Source of the DNA: Solicoccozyma terricola
Lineage: Eukaryota > Basidiomycota > Tremellomycetes > Filobasidiales > Piskurozymaceae
Direction: 5' to 3'
Assembly (NCBI GenBank): GCA_001600875.1
Contig: BCLD01000004.1
Span: 343,536 to 407,535 of the forward strand
DNA: 64,000 nt
In this document: piece after piece, positions 49,101 through 60,140 of the stretch
Layout: every line of letters starts with the position of its first letter
How positions within the stretch are numbered: the stretch's first letter is position 1
Translations under genes and position numbers: made by a program
The notes under the pieces: generated by a model
What the model was told of the DNA's origin: nothing
The model's input: only the letters and a program-made list of their open reading frames with translations
The model's database searches: none

Positions 49101-52100
49101 CTTTACAGCTCTCCAATCCTCTACTTGCTTCTCTCGAGCATGACACACTCGGTCTTACAATCAGAGCGAAGGCCGATACCTCGCACGATGTCTGTCCGAC
49201 TAGCGTGTCCGCCGCCAGTGGTGTCATAGATGCCGGGGTCGAACTCTTCGCCATCTTGCTGCCTCATCAAACGGTCGACACGATGATACAGTCTGTCACG
49301 CTTATGACCAATCACTTGCGATCGCCGACGATGGAGCGGAGCCCTGGGCGTCGTCAGGCAGTACTATTCAACGTTCTCGTTGCGTTGAGTCGGGCTTTGG
49401 CTTTTGCTCAATCTGCCGGATCACGGAAGGCAAGCGCCTTCAGCAACACAAACGTAGTTACCGTCATCCGAGCGCTTCTGCAAGAGGGTGTCCTTGATTC
49501 GTCCAAACAACTAAGGGCTGCAGCCAGCGAAGCGATGGGCTCCTTGGCTTCTCTGGTCGGCGGCAATTACCTCAGCCAACAATCTCAATGGCTCGTTGAT
49601 CAAATCGTCAATAACCGAGTTCCAGATAGTCGGGCAGGCTGCGCTCTCGGTCTGGCAGCGATTTATAGCCAGGTTGGTGGACTTCTCGCAGCGCCACTCC
49701 TCAAGACCATCGTAAGCGTCCTCATGTCGCTCTCGACCGACCCGCATCCTACCGTGCACTTCTGGGCGATGTCTTCTCTTTCGCGCGTCATAGACTCAGC
49801 AAGCCTTGCATACTCGCCCTATGTCACCAGCACCCTCAAGATGGTCGCCAATATTTACATGCTAGAAACTCATGAACCTGAAGGTGGCTCTGTCGGAAGT
49901 ACGAATCTACGTGGCGACCTTCCTGCCTACCAGGAAATGTGTCGCATCTTGCACGGGATCATCGGAGTGATGGGACCGGAGCTACAAGAGCCAAGTAGTG
50001 TGAAGACGATGACTCTCCTCCTCGTCCATGAATTTGGACTCGAACCAGATGAAGGTTTGGCCGTTGAAGCTATGAGGTGCTTCCAGCAGATCCTCATGTT
50101 CGTTCCCAACGACATGGACGTTCCCGGCCTCGTCTCCACCTTCCGTTCGCACCTTGGATCTAAACGCCGCCCGTTGAAGGTCGCAGCGATCACTGCGCTA
50201 TACCAGATCGTGCAACGAGACGCCGTCCTCATGTCTAAACTCGGTGGAAACCAGCTCGTCGAGGATCTCTTTGCCCTGCTGGATGAAGATCCTAGCATGG
50301 AGGGCGTCAGACAGGTCATTATCAGCTGGTTACAGCAGACCTCGGCGGCGCTTCCTTCCGGTTGGATTGATTTATGCCAACGCATCATGAACCGACCGGC
50401 CAACAACGCTGGTGCAGTGGCAGCAGCCACGAACATAGGTCTGCAAGACGATGAGGGGCAATCTCTTGGAGGGGATTCGTCCGCCCTCTTGGCCGCTGTC
50501 ACTTCTCGATGGCGAACACAGCTGTTTGCTCTGCAGTGTCTGCATGAGGTCATTCAAGCAGTCGTACGGGCAGGCAGACCGGAGCACTTTGACGCTGCTC
50601 TTGCTCGGTCCCTAAATATCAATCCCCGCCAGCTCATTATCTCGAGGGTGTCAGACCTAATTCGAATGGCGTTTTCTGCAGCCACTGCACAGACGATGGA
50701 AGTCAGAATGCAAGGCTTGGTAGTTCTTCGGGATGTCGTTGAAGTGAGCGGGCTTCCTTTAATGCTTTTTGGTCTGCCTGGCAAAGCTTACGCCCACACC
50801 TTCTCGTAGCACTTCAGCAAGTCGCCAGATCCAGACTTTGAGGGGGCCTTGTTGCTGGAGCAACATCAGGCACCCATCGCTGCAGCCTTGACTCCTAGCT
50901 TCGGCCCAGATTCAGCGCCAGAGGTTTTGGCTGCTGCCATCAACATCTGCGCTGTCTTCGTCGGCTCAGGCGTGGTCAAGGAAATCACGAGAATGGGGAG
51001 AATTCTCAAGTTGCTGACGTCGGCCTTAGAGCGTTGTCAAGGTCGGTACATTGGCAGCACGAATGCCTGATTGTCGCTGACGTTGTGCATTCTTGAACTG
51101 TCAGCCGTCGGAAGCGCAGCGTCTGGAAGAGCCGAAGGGTTGTCTGCCAACGCGGATATCATGCTGAAGGTCTCGGCACTCACGGCTTGGGCCGAGCTGC
51201 AGATATCGAGTGTACGACAGTCATATCTGAAAGATGTGATCAAACCCCACAAGACCGTCCTCCACTCGCTGTGGGTCGGCGCTCTGCGTGACTACTCTTT
51301 GCTGCGTACCGACCCGGACTCCGAATCAGTATCCTCGACGGGTGATATGATACACTCCCGATTGGGCAGGGAGGTCCTCCTACCTGTGAGTTCTATCTGC
51401 TTCAACAAAGATGTCGTTCGTCCGCTAAAGCGGCCCACATTGTGCCTCCATTGTCTTCACAGTACTACGAAAACGCATCTGTGGTCATCTTGGACGCTGT
51501 TGCAATCTCTATGGATGGCGGAGACCCCTCAATCAGATCAGCAATGGACGACACCAAACCCGAGATGGTTGTACCAGACGGCAAGAAGCCGACTTTGCGC
51601 CCGATGCCAACAGCGAACTTTTTCGTCGTATACGGGTTGTCCTTTGAGCTGGCCACTCAGTCCGTTGGAAATCCTGCCGCGAGCGTTAGCGGCGCGACAG
51701 CGCTGCATGCCATTCGTAACATCGTCGACCCCGTATACTGCGGAACTCAAATATTCGACAGTCCTCTATTTGATGAACTTTGCACCATGTGCTATCGGAT
51801 GGCATTGAGTGAGCCAGCGGCTTTGAGAAAGCAAGTGATCCTTGTCATGGGTACCTTTGCGACGTCTCGACGAGGTTCAGGGGACGATCAACAAATCCGG
51901 CGAGCTTTGGCCGTCATCACGTTTGCATTGCGAGCAGCCGTGCCATCAAGGGAAGTGCAAAGCAACTGTGAGTAGACACTGCTAACCGTCGTTTGACCGC
52001 CTTCCGATAACTGACTCGCTTGCATACATCCCTCCTCAGTTTTGCCAACTGACAGTGCGGAAGATCGTGCGGCGTTCCTGAACTCGTCCTTTACGTCTTT

Positions 52101-53236
52101 TATGGACGTAGTAGATTGTTGCGAAGTCTCTGAAAGACTAGAATTTCTGCTGGTCGCCATCCAACTGTACTCAGGTGAGTAGCTCCTGTGGGTGATTATA
52201 CTAAACAGCAAGCTAACATCTCATGCCGATAGATCTGCTAAAAGACGAAAGCTCTCAGGTTGACGTTGTAGGATCAACACTTCCATCGCTGAAAAATCTT
52301 CTGGACAAAGCGCACTCTTACGCTTCCAGCTCGCTGATCTTTGGACGCGTTGTTCACTCCGTGCTTTCGAGCGGCATCGCGAATCTCGACGATATGCGGT
52401 CAGTGATGTCTTCCTTGTTCCAGTATCGCTAGGGACTGACATACTCTCTCCCGGTCCAGTGGCCGACAAGGTCCAGCAGTGATGTTCAAAGTGAAAAATA
52501 ATCTGCTTGCAATCGTATTGATCCTTACAACTCTGCGACCTGGATTATCGATCAGTCGTGCAGTCGTCGAGGAGGCATGCTATATCATCGGGCAACGAAT
52601 GCATGAGGACAATGAGGTAGGTCAACGTGCTTCGAACTTCGTCCCGCCATCACTCGCTCATAACCTTTCTCATCCAGCTGCAGGTGACCGCGATACAATG
52701 TGCAAAGGCCCTGATCATGTCGGCTACTCGCGGAAACGCAGTGCTCAGGCCATGCGTCGCGCAGCTCTTCCCAGACATGATCCGATACCTCACCAAGGTT
52801 GCCGAATCTGCTGAAACAATTGACCAGCGATCGGCATTGTGGTCGGGTGGCAAGGAGATTATGCAGACTCTGAACCAGTTTGTAGCTGGTCTGGAAGAGG
52901 CCCAGAGTGAGTTTTCAATGAAATGTGATGAATCTAGGTGACTGATAAGAATTCTGCTAAACAGAACCTGCAGGTTACGCCGTTCTGCTGCCGACATTGA
53001 TCCTCCTTCTGGATCCCGAACTCAAGAGCAATCCCGTACACGACATGGCGGTATCCCAGCTATTGGAGCTCGCCGTGCAGGCTCCTGTTGCTTTCAAGGA
53101 GGCCACAGCTGCGCTTGAGGAGCCTATCAGGGTCAGGTTGGAGACGGCTGTTCGTCAAGCGGTCGCAGCGAGGCAGAGTGGAGCGAAGACGACGTCGGCG
53201 ATCAAGCCGCAGATTTCATTGAAGTCTTTTGGATGA
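46158..53236 (+). CDS. LAA1: Laa1/HEATR5-type HEAT-repeat protein
   Basis: A very large protein of about 2000 residues, the longest gene in the window. It begins MTEHRETPSVEALQLDE, then an exon with LQWLAGAERAINELEV. Next come GRPIRHALARCLVAYHLKVE and SRTLFDLMQGLMKFVNEKEN, the conserved HEATR5 N-terminal block. HEAT-type helices follow (VIIRTSTLYALAKSLSTAGK; NAIFDVYATLFEALGATYVE; ILAIREMMGLLLRDLIGTRL). One ~3.5 kb exon runs from about 47229 to 50741. It splices at GVVE-type DVVE to HFSKSPDPDFEGALLLEQHQ (intron 50742-50808, whose read-through would stop early). Later exons include FVVYGLSFELATQSVGN, LILTTLRPGLSISRAVVEEA and, at the end, KPQISLKSFG. In yeast Laa1 binds AP-1 and helps clathrin-dependent Golgi-endosome traffic; animal HEATR5B is similar. 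No enzymatic motif is seen. Confidence 0.88.
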
Positions 53237-53745
53237 AAGAGGTGTAGAATGTGTAGATAATCTGCCTTGAGATCCCCATCCAATTCCTTCCAGGCGTCTC
53301 ACGTGAAACTCAGGATTGATGTGATTCTTCTGTAGTTCTTGAAGGGGAATTTCCCAAGTGCATGCTCCAGTGATCAAAGATTGGTCAGTCTGTGATTGAG
53401 TTGGAGCAGCAGGGAGAGGTTGCAATTGAGAGCGAACAAATGGTGCAACTCTTTCTACTGGAGAGCAGTTAGTTGCACAAGGAACTGACTTATCTGACAA
53501 TTGAAATTTGATCCCGCGTCGAACTTAATTGTCCTTGGTCTAATCTTCAACTGGCAACCTTGCTGTCATCCTAATCATCAACCATGCCCAGCTTGTAGAA
53601 CACACTGAGGCTGACACTACCTTCCCGCACTAAGCTCTACGGTGTCTTCATCTGTGTCAACTCGGCCAGTCCACCTTCCATCCCGCCTTGCACCTGAACG
53701 CGCTTCCTACCACTTCAAGTAGCAAAGATAACAACTTCTGCCAAA
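53237..53745. promoter_or_regulatory. intergenic LAA1 to DUF262 gene
   Basis: 509 bp holding the LAA1 3' end and the promoter of the next plus-strand gene. No gene or clear motif. The last 100 bp are C/A-rich, leader-like. Confidence 0.5.
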
Positions 53746-56089
53746 ATGTCAACTCCAACATCCAAACGGGTTGTTGCGAAAGAAGAAGAAGACGAAGACT
53801 CCTTTGAAGGGTCGGATTATCTCAGCGAAGATTACGAAGATGAAGAGGAGGGGGAGGACGGTAACGGGGTACAAGGGCAAGAGCGGCCTGGGTTTATGCC
53901 TGAACAAGGATTGATTAAAGGAGCTTTACAAGCCTATCATCCAACTCAAGTGAGTTTCAGCTTTGAATGGTTGATGCATGGTATGATTTTACTTACAAGA
54001 GGAGCTCTACAGTACTCCACTCGCCATATTTTCGGTAAGTATTGTGTTCTTCATCTGAACAGGTAATAGGGATCTGAACCATTAACCATGTCACCATGCC
54101 CTCTCTTATCTCTCCATTCCACTTCCACTTCCACTTCCACTTCCTTTTTTTTTTTTTTTTTTTTTTTCTTCTTTGGAACATTTCTTCAAATCCTTCACCA
54201 TCAATATATCGGTCTTGACCTCGCCTATTAACATCATCACGACCATGTTCACCATACTCCTTGTCTCCGCTTTGGCAACCATCCATTGCAAATATCACAT
54301 TATTACACCTCAAACACCCCACATTATAATTCCAACTTCACTCATTCATCTTCTTAGAGTTGATCCAAGATGGAGTTATCGACTTGGACCCCGAGTATCA
54401 GAGAGAGATCGTATGGCCAGAGGCCAAGCAATCTGGTTTGAGTGAGCATGGACAAACTTTGGATTTGAAAAAAAAAAAAAAAAAAAAAAGGGAGACTGAT
54501 AACAACACATGTGCTTTCCAGTCGACAGTTTATTTCACAACTACTACATCCCTCCTGTCTTGTTTGCTGTCCGAGAGTCTGCAGATGGGATGCAGACAAG
54601 AGTCTCCAGTGAGTGGATCATCTTCTAGACCATCTTCTTTTCTGGTGGCTGGGACTGATTGCCCCTTTCATCATCTGGCAATCCTCTTGGGTAATTCTAT
54701 CAGTCGATGGAAAGCAGAGACTGACATCAATCTACCTATTCATGAGTGGACAAGTGAGTCCCGAGTGTGCATACCCTTGATTTGGAGATGGGTCTAATTC
54801 AGCTGCACCATTTCAGATTGCATGTATGTTTCAGCTAGATACACTACACCTAAATCTCGAGAGACTGGCTGCTGACAATTATGTGTCCTCGTCCTGCTAG
54901 GGAGACCAAAGTGAGTCTTTCATAAAATCAGTTTCGGTTGTTACGACTAACATTGACTCCCATTTGCAGGACTGGTGCAGGAAAGGGCTTCAAATACTGG
55001 TACACAGCTCCAATCATTAAAAAGACCAAGCTTGTTGGCACAAATAGATTGCTACCACCCAGGGAGAAGAGTTGGTTTGAATTCAAGACTGTTCAGTGTG
55101 GTGAGTAGCGAGCATTCGAGTGTTATCAGCGGGATATTTGCATATTTGCTTATGGTATTACTATGCAACAGCCGAGTTTTTCAAGATCCCCGAGGAGGCG
55201 GAAAGGGACATTTTCCGTACATTCTTCTTCATTTCCATATTAGTGGAGGCGAAGGGGCTAATGTGATTACTTTCAACAGAACGTGTACAACTGGGAATGT
55301 CGCTTTCACCTGCTGAGAAGCTTCAAGCTATTGCCTCTCCCTACTCTACTTGGATTTCTCTTCTGCTAAAAAAGTGGATATATGGTCCAGGCAAATGGAA
55401 TGAATACTACCCAACATGGGATAAGGCTCGTGCAAGGGACTTCTCAAATGTTGCAATCATGATCATGATGATCACACAGTATCCAACTCTGAAAACGTCG
55501 TTCGGAGCAGCACAAATCACAACTTGGTTGAATCGTACTGATCTTGTGAGCTTGGTGTGCGCGATCCTGGTCGAGCTCTTTAAGCTGACTTTTCTTGCAG
55601 GTCGAGGATTCACTTCGCAAGAAGATCGATAACGTCTTCGGAATATACCTCGACATTGTCAAGAATCATGTAGACGCGGCCTTCGGCACCAGCCCGAATA
55701 AACTGGCTCCAATCGAGTTTAGCTTCGCTGGCCTCATCATCTTCGCAAACCTCAAGCAGTGCAACTCGTCGCAACTCGCTAATTTGATTGGCCAAATGCG
55801 AACTCACATTCGTCACAAGCACAAGGACGTCCGAGCCAATAATATCGTCATCAAGGATCTATTCAACTGGCTCAAGAACCTGCCCAAGCCATCCAACGGG
55901 AAGCGGGCCCACGGTCCTGACGAGGTCGACGAATTAGCGGATGACGGAGACGAGAGTGCGGATGAGCCGCTCTCCAAAAGAGCTCGACGTGGATCGTCGG
56001 AAGACGGCGATTACTACGATAATGGTGTGCCGCGATTCATGGATCAACGCTTGACTAGACAAAATCACTCCACTCTAAAGGGCAATTGA
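53746..56089 (+). CDS. DUF262 (GmrSD N-terminal-like) domain protein
   Basis: Eleven exons sum to 465 codons (464 aa): 53746-53949, 54013-54034, 54358-54441, 54522-54608, 54704-54753, 54817-54823, 54901-54910, 54970-55100, 55172-55216, 55280-55545 and 55601-56089. After a very acidic N-terminus come YSTRHIFELIQDGVIDLDPE and YQREIVWPEAKQSGLIDSLF, then NYYIPPVLFAV and IDGKQRLTSIYLFMSGQ. These are the DUF262 hallmarks (Y-QR-x-VW, I-S-hydrophobic-PP, DG-QRLT). Bacterial DUF262 proteins use this ParB-like fold for nucleotide-dependent DNA cleavage or sensing, as in type IV restriction enzyme GmrSD. The middle (SPAEKLQAIASPYSTWISLL) and the helical C-terminal part keep family character. No HNH (DUF1524) nuclease half is visible. 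The tail has SKRARRGSS, a possible nuclear signal. Two exons are 7 and 10 nt; that joint is my least certain. Confidence 0.85.
54145..54167. repeat. 23-base T homopolymer in a DUF262-gene intron
   Basis: It lies in the 323-bp intron 54035-54357, after a CCACTT repeat. A 22-base A-run (54468-54489) is in the next intron. Confidence 0.9.
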
Positions 56090-56247
56090 ATTAAATTCGA
56101 CTTCGGATCGTGACCTGTTCTGCTCATTTGCAAATATCTCCTTTATGTCCTACCGTTGTATCGCGTAAGTAGATAGATACGTAGGCTGTGATTACATGAC
56201 GTGCGCTCCCTGCTCGTGAATATCGTAACATGTCTCGTGAACCAGCC

Positions 56248-59200
56248 TCAATACTCGTCTCCACCACCCCCTCCCTTATTGCCGCCGTGCGAGGTTACCT
56301 GTGATTCGTAAAACTCGGCGATCTTTCCAGCGTGATACAAGTCAGCTCCCGAACCATCTTGGCGATATCGGAGCAACCTACTTGTTCAGCTGACGTCGCG
56401 TCCTCTGGATCTTTGTCATCCCTGGTTCTGATGAAGCGGGGGAATCGCAGCGAAATTCCTCGTGCGTCGACCTGTTATTGTCCATGTCTCAGCAGATTGC
56501 TCGTCATGACGCACCTGCTCACACTCACCAGACCTTGCGCTGCAGTGTAGATCGGACTGAGTGTCAGATCCGCGGTCAAAACCTCGAAGATAACCTTTGG
56601 CTCGAACCAGACGTCGGGTGGTTTGGAAGGATCCGCCTTAATATTGTTACGCTTTCCGGAAGTGAGCTCGAGAGGATGAAGCTGGTTGTAGAGATCGATG
56701 AGCATTTGTTCCGAGAATCCGGTACCGATCTTGCAAGCCGTTTGGAAGTTCTCCGAGTCGGGATCGTAACACGCGAGCAGGAAGGCGCCATAAACGTTCG
56801 TCCTTTTCCCCTTGCCGTAATAGGCACCGACCACGACGAGATCGCAAGAGTCACCAACACCGGCGAGGTAGTCTTTCTTGAGCTGGAAAGGAACAACATG
56901 TAAGCCCCGGCAATCCGTCAGTGAAGCATGCTTAGACTGACCTTCAACCAGTTGATCGACCGTCGACTCGGTTCGTACGTTGCCTCCTCTGTGGTCAATC
57001 GCTTCACCATCAATCCCTCACATCCATCCCTGATGCTCTCGTCGAGGAACTCGGCAATCTCTTCAGTTGTAGATCCATCGGAACTCTTCGCAAAGTCGAA
57101 CTCGCCCTCGACAGGGTGGAAGTGCTCTCGAAGAAGCTTTCGCCTCTCGTGCAACTCCTTTGTAAGCAGGGACTGGTGGAGTTGCGAATTTAGTAATGTT
57201 CACACGTGCGCTTGGGTGCCAACACGACTCAACAACTCACTTCTCCATTCAAATAAAGTAGATCGAAAGCAAAGACGTGAACCCGAACGGTAATATCTTC
57301 GGTGCGGACATCTTTGCGCTTGCGGCGAGCGAGATCTTGGAAGGGTAGCAACTTCTTCGTTGTCATGTCGTAGGCAACGGCTTCGGCATCGATCACGAAA
57401 GACTTTACGTTGTCTTTGATACACTGGTGAGGATGCAGAGATGATGTCAGCTTCGAGTCGGGTTTTGTGCGCGGTGCGGCGCACGCTGACCTTTGACATT
57501 GATTCTATCAGATCAGGATACTTTGAGCTCATGTTCTCCGAGTTCCTACTAAAGACCACCAGTTCGCCATTTTCGAGGCGATGTATCTGTGGAATGGTGT
57601 CACCGGCATCAAGACACGAACGGGAGTGGGAGCGCAACGGGTTGCTGACCTGAGCTCGTTCCCCATCGTACTTGTACTCGCATGTGAATTCTTTGCCTTC
57701 GAAGCGGTTCAGGACCTCTCCGATGGCTTTCGTCGGCTTGGCCAACATGGGTTTCAGAGGCACACCTGATCGGCGAGCGTTAGAGGACATTTCGGCTTGA
57801 CTGATGAGGACCGCAGCCCACCTGGCGTCAACTTGCAGAGCTCGGGTAATTTCTCAACTCCTCCATCTAACAACGCCGGCACGATGAGATCATAATTCGG
57901 TAATTCACTGACCAGGGTTGTTATTGTCAATCCAGGTGACTATCGTGTATGTGTCACCACCGGTCACTCACCTGTAAACGCGTTTCACGATGTCGGCACC
58001 GTTGGCCAGACGTTCCGCCAACTTAGCTTCCGGAAGACGCTTGCCGTCTGGAAAGAGATCGATCTTGTTTTCAGCTCTGTGCGGCCCGATGACTTGTGTA
58101 TATTCCGACAGACTCACCTATGCTCTTCAACACAATCGCATGAGCCAACGCCACAACCAGAGTTTTCTCAGCCAATCCAATTCGTAACTTTCCTTCCAGA
58201 CTTCGAACGATGAACCTCGTCTCGGAGCCAACGCAGGATGTAAGGAGTTTCTGTACAATTCCGACTTTCTTCGCTTGCGACTACGACGTTATGTTTGCGC
58301 ATGAGTACCAAGGAGGTAAACTGGGAGGAGAGAATGTCACTCACTGCATTACCCGAAGCTTGCGCAATATCCTGCAAACACTTGAAAACGAACGGAACCG
58401 TTAAAGCTTTGGCAGCGAACAACGTCTTTTGTTTTCCCCTCGATTGCTTTAAAAAAAAGAAAAGACAAAAAATGTAAACCCCCTCATCCCCCAGATCAGA
58501 AAACGTCCATGTGGAATCCCGATCCCAGGATCTGGGAGATGCCACACTCTACTCACTTCAGCAACCAATCCCAAATCTCCAATTTTTCTCAAATCAGTCT
58601 TGATTGACGCTGGTGTCCTTCCTGTACTCTGAGCGATGGCTTTAATTATTAAAGTCTCACCTAGACCTAGCTCGAGACCCATGTAATCCGGACAAAGCTA
58701 CATCGAGGTCTTCCATCAGCTTCCAGATTACCCCACGATATCGTCGCCAATCAAAAAGGTTCCGAATCACGCTCTCACTCTGTTAATGCATAGATAAACG
58801 ACCCGTAATAAATCACCACCGTCCGCACCTGGGTTTTTAGCAACCTTGAGTAGAAATTGAGTAAGGAGTGAAGAGATTGTATTTCGTTTGCTCGTCTTGT
58901 CTATTTGCTCGAAACAATCTGTGAGTGCGGAGTAAGGGACGCTGTAAAAGATGAACGAAAGATTATCAGAAATGTGCGATCATGTAAAAGTTTACTCGAA
59001 GAAGGCAACTCACGATTCTCCTTCTTTCCAAGTCGATTTCCCGGACAATGCAGCGGTAGCGAATGTAGCAGCACTGGTTACAAACTGTCATTAGAACCAT
59101 GATTACCTCGGGGGGGGGGGGGGGGGGGGGGGGGGCAAATGCCAGAGAATTTCAATCAACAACTCACAGCTTCGACGCAACATTCTTCTCTTCTTCTTCT

Positions 59201-59838
59201 TCAACTTCATCATCCTCTTCCTCTTCCAACGCTTCTTTATCAGAATCTTCTTTCCCATCTTGCTCTATAACAACGTCATTTTCTTCCTTTGTCAATGTCT
59301 TTCCAATCGTATTCCCAGTGGAGCTTGTCTTTGCTTTGGCAGCAGCTGCGGCTTTAGCTGTCTTGGTGAAGATCGAAGCAGTCTTTGTGGTGGATGTGGG
59401 AACGGAAGTTGAAGAATTCCCCTTGAATTCAGTTGAATGTTCGAGTTTGATCTTCTTGGCGGGTGGAGAACGGTCTATCGATCAAAGTTGAGATTTATTA
59501 GTAGTGAAACCTTGAGGATGAGTTGATGATAGTTCCACGGACACGTACCATTAGTATTCAATCCATCCCCGTCATCGAAAGCGTTCTGTTTCCCTTTCCC
59601 ATTCAATAAACTACTACCATTCTTCGTGTTGATCGGAGGTGAAGGTGGAGAGACCTTTGTTGCTTCATCATCAGCTTCTGAATCTGATTCTATGATCGTC
59701 CGTCGTTTGGAATTAGAGCCAGCTGTCTTCTTTGTCTGATTGGGACTACTTGAACCTGCCGGACGTGTAGGGAAAAGGGCAAAGGTCAGGACCTTGCATC
59801 GAGTGAAGTCAAGATGTGAGGACAAACTTACTGGACAT
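56248..59838 (-). CDS. CDC9: DNA ligase I (Cdc9)
   Basis: The ATP-dependent ligase that seals Okazaki fragments. The first coding exon is ATGTCCA (7 nt, 59832-59838). The N-terminal ~200 residues are disordered, Ser/Lys/Glu-rich ([20 protein letters not shown]; a long acidic run near 59210). Next come [20 protein letters not shown] and [20 protein letters not shown], then [19 protein letters not shown], the DNA-binding domain. The nucleotidyltransferase motif I is [11 protein letters not shown], with the adenylated lysine near 57685. Further motifs are visible in [20 protein letters not shown] and CEGLMVKRL. The OB-fold part has [20 protein letters not shown] and [20 protein letters not shown]. 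It ends [18 protein letters not shown] plus a short Gly/acidic tail. One intron carries a 26-base G-run (59110-59135). It is divergent from CDC16. Confidence 0.95.
59110..59135. repeat. 26-base G homopolymer in a CDC9 intron
   Basis: A C-run in the CDC9 transcript, inside the intron that follows the acidic N-terminal exon. Confidence 0.9.
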
Positions 59839-60140
59839 GTTTGCGATCTTGGGAGAGGTTGGCAATGAGAGATTGACCACTCTGCGGTGATCGATACCAG
59901 TGCGTGATAGTGGCAGGGAGATGGGGGAATGCGATGGAAGGTGGATGTATCTGAGTGTGCGAAAGATGGTGAACATCAACCAGATGTATTGATGTGTGGA
60001 TGTATGGATGTATGGATGTATGGATCGCGTAGATGAGAATTCCAGTGGTGACGCGTCATCATCACCCCGTCTTCTCAACGACCACCAGCTGCACCGAATG
60101 ACCCTGACACCATATCGTCAGCTACACCACCACCACCACC
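59839..60140. promoter_or_regulatory. divergent promoter CDC9 / CDC16 with MCB-type site
   Basis: A 302 bp gap between two cell-cycle genes. ACGCGT, the MluI cell-cycle box core, is at 60051-60056 inside GTGACGCGTC (60048-60057). A GGATGTAT-type tandem repeat (about 59996-60025, four copies) sits next to it. In ascomycete yeasts MCB sites drive G1/S expression of replication genes, CDC9 among them; transfer of that rule to this organism is inference. Confidence 0.55.

Noticed and set aside
50742..50815. Premature stop or frameshift in LAA1 after DVVEVSGLPLM
   Set aside because: GTGAGC at 50742 and TAG at 50806-50808 bound a normal 67-bp intron, and the frame resumes with conserved-looking sequence.
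53746..56089. Recent bacterial transfer of the DUF262 gene
   Set aside because: Ten introns with ordinary local donors and codon use like its neighbours argue against a recent arrival; ancient transfer cannot be excluded.
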